Of a DNA stretch of 64,000 nucleotides, positions 57,935 through 64,000 are shown one piece after another. The stretch is from NCBI GenBank assembly GCA_024220505.1, contig JAKZZE010000003.1, positions 310,001-374,000 on the forward strand, given 5' to 3'. The stretch's first letter is position 1. Each line of letters starts with the position of its first letter. The notes below the pieces were generated by a model. The model ran no database searches. It saw only the letters and a program-made list of their open reading frames with translations, and was not told where the DNA came from. This DNA comes from Rhizopus arrhizus. Its lineage: Eukaryota; Mucoromycota; Mucoromycetes; Mucorales; Rhizopodaceae. Both the position numbers and the translations under genes were made by a program.

Positions 57935-59256
57935 CTATGAAATTGGTAGTTGAGGACGTACAACTGTCGACACTGATTTTCCTGATAACTTTGCAGCCAA
58001 TTCTTCCTTAATCAATGCCTCCATACCATTCTCTTCCCATTGCTTTTGAACTAATTCCAGTTGATGTTCTAGTTTGCTTGCATCCCAACTTGCGAATTCT
58101 AGTTCAAATCGACTTTTACGTACTGCTGCTAAGATCTTATTCTCTTCATCATACAACTTTCCTTGTTCGGCGTGGTATCTCTCCAACTATTGATTTTTTT
58201 CCGTAAGGACAACGTATACCTTATTAGTGTATTATCTGTATATACCTCTTTGTCTTGCTCTGGAGTCCAGGATATTCTCTGTTTAACAGGTGGCACTTGT
58301 AAAGATGGAGAAGAATGATTCGACGAATAAGTATTATAATGTGAACCATGATGATAGTGGTGATAAGGTGTACTATGATGTCTTGGGATAGAGCTGGATG
58401 AGTATGGTGGAGGACCAGATGAATGTGGATGCGATGAAGCTGGAGGTGAGTACTTGGTGCTGGCTGAAGCTGGAGGAGGAAGTGATTGTGTGATGGGAAC
58501 AGAGCTGCTGCTAGGTTTCGGAGCTGTTGCATGGACAGTTGAAGTGACAGGAGTAGTAGCTGTAACATTCGTCGCTGGCATTTCTGAGGGTACAATAGTA
58601 GATGGTGTGGTGACGACGCCCTTTGGAGAGTTGGGAGCAGTAGATGAAGGAGTCGAATGAGTTGACTTTTGTGGAGGCGGTCCATTAATAGAACTTGAAG
58701 ATGGCTCTCTGCTGTGATAACCAGAAGGTTGTCTATACCCAGGTGGTGGTGGATAAGAAGGTGGTGGACCAGAATAATGGCGTCTAGAAGAATAAGGAGG
58801 ATACCTATATGGAGAATAGGCGTATGAAGGAGAGCCCTGGTAGGGTCGATGGTCATAAGAGTCTCTTCTGCTTATGCTTCCACTGCGATTTCCCATGCCT
58901 ATAGGTGAGGGAGAACGTCTAGAATTGTATGAATAGGAAGAAGAAGGGTGATAGTATGCATATGAGGGTCTTCGTGGAGATCTTGATGATGATCGAGAGG
59001 GAGGCGAATTAGGAGAGGAGTAACGACTTGGATAACTTCTTGAATCCGAATAGCTATAGCGATGATCTTTAGGATAATTATCCCGGCCAGGTGAACGAGA
59101 AGAAGGGTAATGAGGACTTGGTGAATGATTACGTCCACCAGATTCTCTGTAATCTCTCTCTGAACGATAGCTTTCACTAGCTCTATATGCATCAGATCTT
59201 GGTCTGTCATAATACCCTCGATATCTATCATCGTATCCACGCGAATATCTGTCCAT
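57935..59256 (-). CDS. Low-complexity Ser/Tyr/Pro/Arg-rich protein with C-terminal coiled coil
   Basis: Exons 58246-59256 and 57935-58189 (GT-AG, phase 0) give 421 aa. Residues 1-130 are an Arg/Ser/Tyr/Asp mixture (DRYSRGYDDRYRGYYD, repeated SRS and SP) like RNA-binding splicing factors. Residues 130-320 are rich in Pro, Ser, Thr and His. The last ~100 residues are ordered: RISWTPEQDKE across the intron into LERYHAEQGKLYDEENKIL, RKSRFELEFASWDASKLEHQ, a predicted coiled coil. No known domain is recognised. A role in mRNA processing or transcription is a guess from composition. Its 3' end faces that of the permease 122 bp away. Confidence 0.7.
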
Positions 59257-59880
59257 TATAAATTGTGAAGGAAAATAAAATTTAAAATTTAAAAAGAAAA
59301 GAAAAAGAAAAAAAAAACAGCGTCATTTGACTCCAAAAAATATCATTGGCTGAAATGAAACCGCTTAAATCTGTTGTTATTTTTCACCTCTTTTTTTATT
59401 TTATGCATGTAGTTGAAAAAGCTATTACTTTATTCATTGTATAGATAATAAAGATCAGCGTTCAACCTTTAGACTCTTAATATTTTATTTAATAAATGAT
59501 GAATCTTTTCTTTTTATAATGAAATTGACGTTCAAACTCTTCAACTAAAATTCGTATGGCCCTTCTTTATAGGAATTAGAGCAAACTGTTAAATCAATGA
59601 ATTTTACAACTTGGAGCACAAGATAAGTTATTTATACGATACTCTCCTATCAAATCCTTATCATTCTGGTATAATAAAATCTAGAATTACATTCCATAGT
59701 GCCGAAAAAATACTGCTCAAATAAATAATATAAATGTTTTGAATAGATAATATTGTGAAGAAATGTTTCATTCCTTGATGCATTTTTGTAGAGGAAGTTT
59801 TATTCAATCAAATTTAGAAAGTATAATTTACTAGAAAAAATTAAGTTAGATCTAAGTACAATCTCAATACCATCAATGGT
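59257..59880. other. Intergenic, no gene seen
   Basis: 624 bp. Promoter of the low-complexity protein gene on the left and 3' UTR of the ribosomal protein gene on the right. A poly-A/G stretch lies at 59290-59320. Confidence 0.4.
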
Positions 59881-60344
59881 TTATACATTTCGTCTTACCT
59901 GCTTCATAGCATCCTTGTTACCCTTGCGTTCAAGGATAGCAATACGGCTCTTGTCCAACTTGAGCTTAGTGACGACAACCTTAGAGGCGCTAATACCAAT
60001 GGGGGCAGTAGCACCGTTGACCTTTTCACGAGAGACACGGTCAATGTGAATAACCCACTTCTTACGGTAGACTTGCACAATCTTGCCTTCGCGTCCCTTG
60101 TAAGTACCACGAACAACCATGACTTCATCGTCCTTGCGGACAGGAATGGCGCGAACACCGTGCTTTTCACGGAGTTCCTTGGACAAAGGTGCACTCATGA
60201 TCTTGCGACGAACATCTGAGGTGGCGGTGAAATGGGCCTTTCTGCTCTTTCTGCGAGAAGAACTGACGTCTAAATCAAATAATAATCAATTCATCCATTA
60301 TCACCTATACTTCAAATCGATAGATTACCAGCACTGTACTTCAT
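59881..60344 (-). CDS. RPL26: 60S ribosomal protein L26 (uL24)
   Basis: Exon 1 is 60329-60344 (16 nt: MKYSA plus one base) and exon 2 is 59881-60269; 134 aa. The text is near the eukaryotic consensus: [57 protein letters not shown] (KOW motif) and [18 protein letters not shown]. An ATG at 60198 inside exon 2 would drop the conserved basic N-terminus; the tiny first exon with an intron just behind the start is usual for ribosomal-protein genes. uL24 sits near the polypeptide exit tunnel of the large subunit. Base composition here is visibly more GC-rich, as expected for a highly expressed gene. Confidence 0.97.
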
Positions 60345-61013
60345 GGTTTATGTATGGGTGCACGGAAAGAAGGATTCATTGCTTGATGCAGATGCTTTTC
60401 CCTCAAAACTCTCACTTCAGTGGTTGTCTAGCTAGTTTGCCTTACAATCTCGACGGGTTCGGCCCGGATTTGATTTAATATCCGATGGTGGATATGGATG
60501 CTCTTATGCAAGACCAACATAAACTGTGTGACACTAAGAATGGGTATACTGATAGAGGTAACTGTAGTAAAGACAGCAAGCCTAGATAAGCTAATGGCTA
60601 GCTTTTATATGGCAGTAGCTCGAAAAAATTAGCAAAAGAGTACTTCTTCCTATACACTATTCCGAAATTATTGGTATACTTTCGAGAAAAAAATTCGCGC
60701 AAATAAAAAAAAATGATGCAAAAGTAAAAACAAATTTAGTGTAATCTGTACATAGCTATATGATTAAATTTGAGGCAACGTATTTTAATTGATATTTGCG
60801 TTGCATATGTCATGTTAAGACAAATGTAACGAAAGTATACATCAAAATTTATTCATATAAACATGTCTTTTTTTTAGTACGTAGAGACCTGTCTATCACA
60901 AGTAGTGCTTACAGAATAAGAAAATTAGGATGAGACATAGAAAAATGTACCAAAAGCATTATGATAGTTAAAGACTACATAAGGAGAATTCAAGGTATGT
61001 TTATTATTTGAAG
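60345..61013. other. Gap containing a dispersed repeat copy
   Basis: The left half should be the promoter of RPL26; the right half holds repeat copy 60653-60743 and the 3' flank of the alcohol dehydrogenase gene. No exon seen. Confidence 0.4.
60653..60743 (+). repeat. Dispersed ~90-bp repeat, copy 1
   Basis: TACACTATTCCGAAATTATT, then ATACTTTYGAGAAAAAAATT, GCAAATAAAAA and ATGATGCAAAAGTAAAAACA are shared with 62909-63005 in the same direction. The two copies differ by a few substitutions and a short A-rich indel. They lie on either side of the alcohol dehydrogenase gene. Confidence 0.85.
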
Positions 61014-62110
61014 TTAATTTTCAAGCACAAATCTGAATCTAGGTTTTCCAGCCCTAAAGTCTTCAATAGCCTTGTTAACATCTTTCATAGGATACTTTGT
61101 ATACCAAGCACGAATATTATGATCAGCAGCAAATTGTAACATCTCTTCAGCATCTGAAGAAGATCCTCCTGCAGATGCGGTGATAACAGCCTGTTTCACT
61201 AATTGAGGGAAGAAGGGAACAGGTGGATATAAAAACTCGGGAAGATTTACATTTATAAATACACCATTGGGTACCAAAAGATTAAAATAAGGCTCCCAGG
61301 TAAAGTCTTCTCCGACACCAGTACAAAGTATATGAGTTAATTTGCTATCATGTTTCTTCATTGCTTCGGCATCACTAGTAACAACATAGTCATCACAACC
61401 AAGTTCAAAAGCAACATCGCGCTTTCTGTCACTTGAGGACAAAGCAATGACAGTGGCACCCATAGCTTTTGCAAACATAACGCCAAAATGACCAAGGCCC
61501 CCAATACCTAAAACACCAACGACAGAACCAGGGCCAGTATTCCATCGCTTTAAAGGAGCATATGTTGTTACACCAGCGCAAAGGAAAGTGGAAGCATTTT
61601 CATTTGTCATATTATCTGGAATCTTGCACACAAATTGTTGGTCTCCACGCCACTTGTCAGCATAGCCTCCATAGGTCTTTTCACCCGTCAACCAATGGTC
61701 ATTGTATGTTCCAAACATTTTTGCACAGAGATTGTCGTTGCCTGCAGAACATCTTGTGCAGCTTTGACATGAGCCACATATGGGACCAAGACCAGCACGA
61801 TCACCCACTTTCAATTTTTTTACATTCTTTCCTACTTTGGTAACAACACCTGCAATTTCATGGCCGACAACACATGGATAATCAGTAGGACCCCAGCCAG
61901 AATCTATAGGTGAAATATTGAATATTTGAATGAAAATAACATTTATTACTTTTTACCTAAAGTGTGAACATCGCTACCACAGACACCACAGTGTGTGATC
62001 TTTAATTCGATACTGGATTCATCCCAGGGCCTCAGTGGGAGCTGCATCTGAACGAGTGGTTTGCCTTTGCCTTCACAAGCCCATGCATTAAATGTGTTGC
62101 TATCAGCCAT
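61014..62110 (-). CDS. Zinc-dependent alcohol dehydrogenase (cinnamyl-alcohol / ADH6-type)
   Basis: Exons 61957-62110 and 61014-61903 give 347 aa. The catalytic zinc site is marked by HCGVCGSDVHTL and GHEIAGVV; the structural zinc by four cysteines in CGSCQSCTRCSAGNDNLC. The cofactor site is VLGIGGLGHFGVMFAKAMGA (GxGGxG), followed by SSDRKRD with Ser and Arg placed to hold the NADP phosphate. YGGYADKWRG and FLCAGVTTYAPLKRW are typical of the cinnamyl alcohol dehydrogenase / yeast Adh6-Adh7 group, which reduces aromatic and branched aldehydes with NADPH. All ligands are present and length is normal. Confidence 0.94.
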
Positions 62111-62210
62111 TCTTACTTTTATTTTGTTTACATTCGGTAAAAATTTACTGATCTACTTTTATATTGTTTCTTAGGGTGTATATAGGTACGAATAATACTT
62201 TTAAGCATAT

Positions 62211-62305
62211 TCCTTACTTGGAAGAATCGGACGTAAGTCTTTTACCTAATTAGAAGAAGCCAACGTAATAATTTTACCTAATCGGATGAGCTGGTCGTAA
62301 GAATT
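62211..62305 (+). repeat. Three imperfect ~32-bp repeats upstream of the dehydrogenase gene
   Basis: Three consecutive blocks share TTTACCTAAT or TCCTTACTTGG, then a GAAGAA-like core and CGTAAG or CGTAATA. Spacing is about 30-32 bp. They lie 100-195 bp from the start codon at 62110 and may be promoter elements or a decayed tandem repeat. Confidence 0.45.
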
Positions 62306-62511
62306 TTGCTGTCTAAAATTCCGCAAATTTCAAATAAAGGGATTTATTTCACCGGATCCTAGAAAACATAAACTCTAAATGAGATTTAATGCATATATCT
62401 TCTTTTTTTTTATTTCTTTATTTTAAGTTAATGCTATACAAAAGAATAAAATAAAGAGTTGTAAAGGCAATGCACTTCCTTTTCATAATAAAATTACTGT
62501 TTCTCCATAGG

Positions 62512-62628
62512 AAAAAGCTAATGATAAAACAGAGCTAGAAACAAAGATTGAAAGTCTAGTAAGATTTAATAAAGTATTGAGTGATATTAAGAAGATTTCA
62601 AGTGTTATAGAATGGATGGATGCATGAC
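62512..62628 (+). CDS. Coding-like last exon, unknown gene
   Basis: After a TCCATAG acceptor the plus strand reads EKANDKTELETKIESLVRFN, KVLSDIKKISSVIEWMDA and a stop, a helical, coiled-coil-like C-terminus. I could not identify an upstream exon between 62111 and 62511, so this may be a gene fragment. Confidence 0.3.
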
Positions 62629-62908
62629 TTCACCATTTTAAGATTAATAGTATCTTCAAAGTGAACCAAGTTCAGTACATGTGTATCCTACATGTAGCAT
62701 AGTGTACATGGTTAAGTAAGACTTTATATGCTTCTTGTATCCATTTATAGTTACATAGATGTACCAAACTGCGTCAAAGATACAGAGAAGTATTGTTATT
62801 TGTGTATTATTGTTGCTCATTGATTTTTTATTAGGAGAAAGAAGTCGTTATCATAAGCAACTACTCACCATGAAGCATAGTACTCAGGTATACACCGGTT
62901 GAGATGAT

Positions 62909-63005
62909 TACACTATTCCGAAATTATTGATATACTTTTGAGAAAAAAATTCGTGCAAATAAAAAATAAAAAAAATGATGCAAAAGTAAAAACAAATTTA
63001 GCGTA
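62909..63005 (+). repeat. Dispersed ~90-bp repeat, copy 2
   Basis: Same text and orientation as 60653-60743 with a slightly longer A-rich part. Both copies end at GTA followed by unrelated sequence. Confidence 0.85.
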
Positions 63006-63241
63006 GAAGCAGGAAAAAGTTTTGAGCAAAAGTAGATAAAAAATTGGTGCAAAAGATAGAATAAGAACAATAGCAATAATGAGTACATATAATAAAAGAA
63101 AAAAAACCCTCAGTAGGTAGAAAATAGATAATATATCAATATGAAACTTACCAATAACAAGAAAAGTAAAATGATAAAAGGTGCCTCACCCACTCGGTCA
63201 CGACGATAATGCGCTAAGGATAATCATACCACAGAAAAGAA

Positions 63242-63520
63242 CTATTTGTTAATATAAGAAACAATATCAAAGTTGCCATTATCTTGAAGTGCATAGAGAA
63301 ATATGAATTTGGATAAAGAATAAGCATGCGTTGTAGTAGCATGGATTATGTTTACGAACTCCTCCAATCGCTCTCGATACTCCTCGTTCCAGCCAATACC
63401 ATCGATAGATGATTTCACAGATAAAATACGATCATCAGAAGCAAGAGTCCCAGTAGTACTCATGGTGCCAGCTGAAGTACTCGGTTGAGAATCTTCATTC
63501 ATGATGAAGGCTAGTATCAC
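63242..63520 (-). pseudogene. ORF fragment resembling the N-terminus of zygomycete repeat proteins
   Basis: 92 aa: MNEDSQPSTSAGTMSTTG, then WNEEYRERLEEFVNIIHATT and THAYSLSKFIFLYALQDNG, stop after SYINK. The order of residues (IIHATTTHAYxxxKFxFLY) resembles the N-terminal helical part of the same Fanzor-like protein families as the relic near 5 kb, by memory. After the stop the same frame shows FFSVV and LSLAHYRRDR with further stops, so the protein is cut short. Low certainty. Confidence 0.3.
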
Positions 63521-64000
63521 TAATGAAATAAGAAAAATGTGAGAGATCAGTTATTATTTTATATTAAGCATGATTTACCTATTTGAATATGTATATAATT
63601 AACACTGCCACAAATTAATAAGGTATGACGTACGATTGATAAAGTAAGAGAAAGAAGGAACTAAAAGGGCTTTGTATAATGTTGTGATTTTTCCAAGTTA
63701 GTGACAACCGAATAAGTCGGAAGCAATAGAACGTTTTAGATAGAAATAAAATGTTCTTTATTAAAGTGTGTTTATTTTAAGGGAGCTTAATCATAATTTC
63801 TTTGTCTTGAGACGCATAATAATCGGGACTTCTCAGAAGACCTATCATGTTGTGTTTCCATTGGCCCATCTCCGTATTTAGTTTTTGTTCCTTTGTTCAT
63901 ATAATTGATACTAACAATGTTTTTGGGTCATAGCATCATTTTGATTAATACTATCAGCAGTGACACTGTGAGTAGAGAAGCAAAAGTTAGATATTGAAAG
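63521..64000. other. Right end; possible minus-strand exon end
   Basis: On the minus strand around 63780-63880 the frame reads MGQWKHNMIGLLRSPDYYAS, QDKEIMIKLP and a stop, which could be the last exon of a gene entering from the right. Evidence is a single short frame. No other feature seen. Confidence 0.25.

Noticed and set aside
58224..58856. Leu/His-rich frame opposite phase to the low-complexity gene
   Set aside because: It is a shadow produced by the repetitive codons of the real gene; composition is implausible.
60456..60465. Isolated B-box-like GGTTCGGCCC
   Set aside because: No A box at proper distance and no cloverleaf can be drawn.
63160..63215. tRNA gene on the minus strand
   Set aside because: GTCGTGACCGAGTGGGTGAGGC resembles a Ser/Leu tRNA 5' half with an A box, but no B box (GGTTCGANNCC), anticodon arm or 3' half follows within 100 bp.

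Overview
The window is nuclear DNA of a filamentous fungus, most probably a Mucoromycotan close to Mucorales. It is AT-rich. Genes carry many short introns (about 50-70 nt) with CTAAT/CTAAC-like branch sites, and the proteins read as early-diverging fungal versions of conserved eukaryotic genes. Transposon remnants of types common in these fungi lie between the genes: Tc1/mariner, a LINE, a Fanzor-like nuclease and lineage-specific repeat ORFs. Species cannot be fixed from sequence alone. Most gene models below were built by hand by splicing exons with matching phase, so exon limits are predictions.

Left third (1-20.7 kb): the 5' end of SMU1 (minus, running off the left edge) diverges from PIGA (plus). 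A minus-strand run follows: a 230-aa unknown, a sugar transporter, an eroded Fanzor-like nuclease gene, a CUE-like unknown, a SAM methyltransferase and an RNase D-like exonuclease. Next come an unrecognised spliced gene, the spliceosomal core protein SmE in five tiny exons, a Tc1 relic and a secreted GPI-anchored Ser-rich protein. A 2.8-kb stretch without recognisable genes follows.

Middle (20.7-46.3 kb): SEC2 RabGEF, a CYP509-like P450, peroxisomal acyl-CoA oxidase, a broken LINE fused to a lineage-specific ORF fragment, PAF1, Asterix (PAT complex), a FANCE-like helical protein, an allantoate-type MFS transporter and the large AP-3 delta subunit gene with 14 exons.

Right third (46.9-64 kb): a secreted purple acid phosphatase whose 3' end is duplicated twice, once inverted and once as a direct copy 4.8 kb downstream. 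Between the two direct copies sit a 52-bp minisatellite, a stranded coding fragment and a frameshifted gene with a PD-(D/E)XK-like signature. After that come a MUP1-like amino-acid permease with an 11-nt micro-exon, a low-complexity Ser/Tyr/Pro-rich protein, ribosomal protein L26 (uL24), a zinc alcohol dehydrogenase flanked by two copies of a short dispersed repeat, and further ORF fragments.

The genes do not form one pathway. Several are housekeeping: splicing (SMU1, SmE), transcription elongation (PAF1), translation (uL24), vesicle traffic (SEC2, AP-3), GPI-anchor synthesis (PIGA) plus a likely GPI-anchored client. The unusual signals are the duplicated segment around 48.5-53.7 kb, an apparently high share of GC-AG introns, and a mosaic of broken mobile-element genes.
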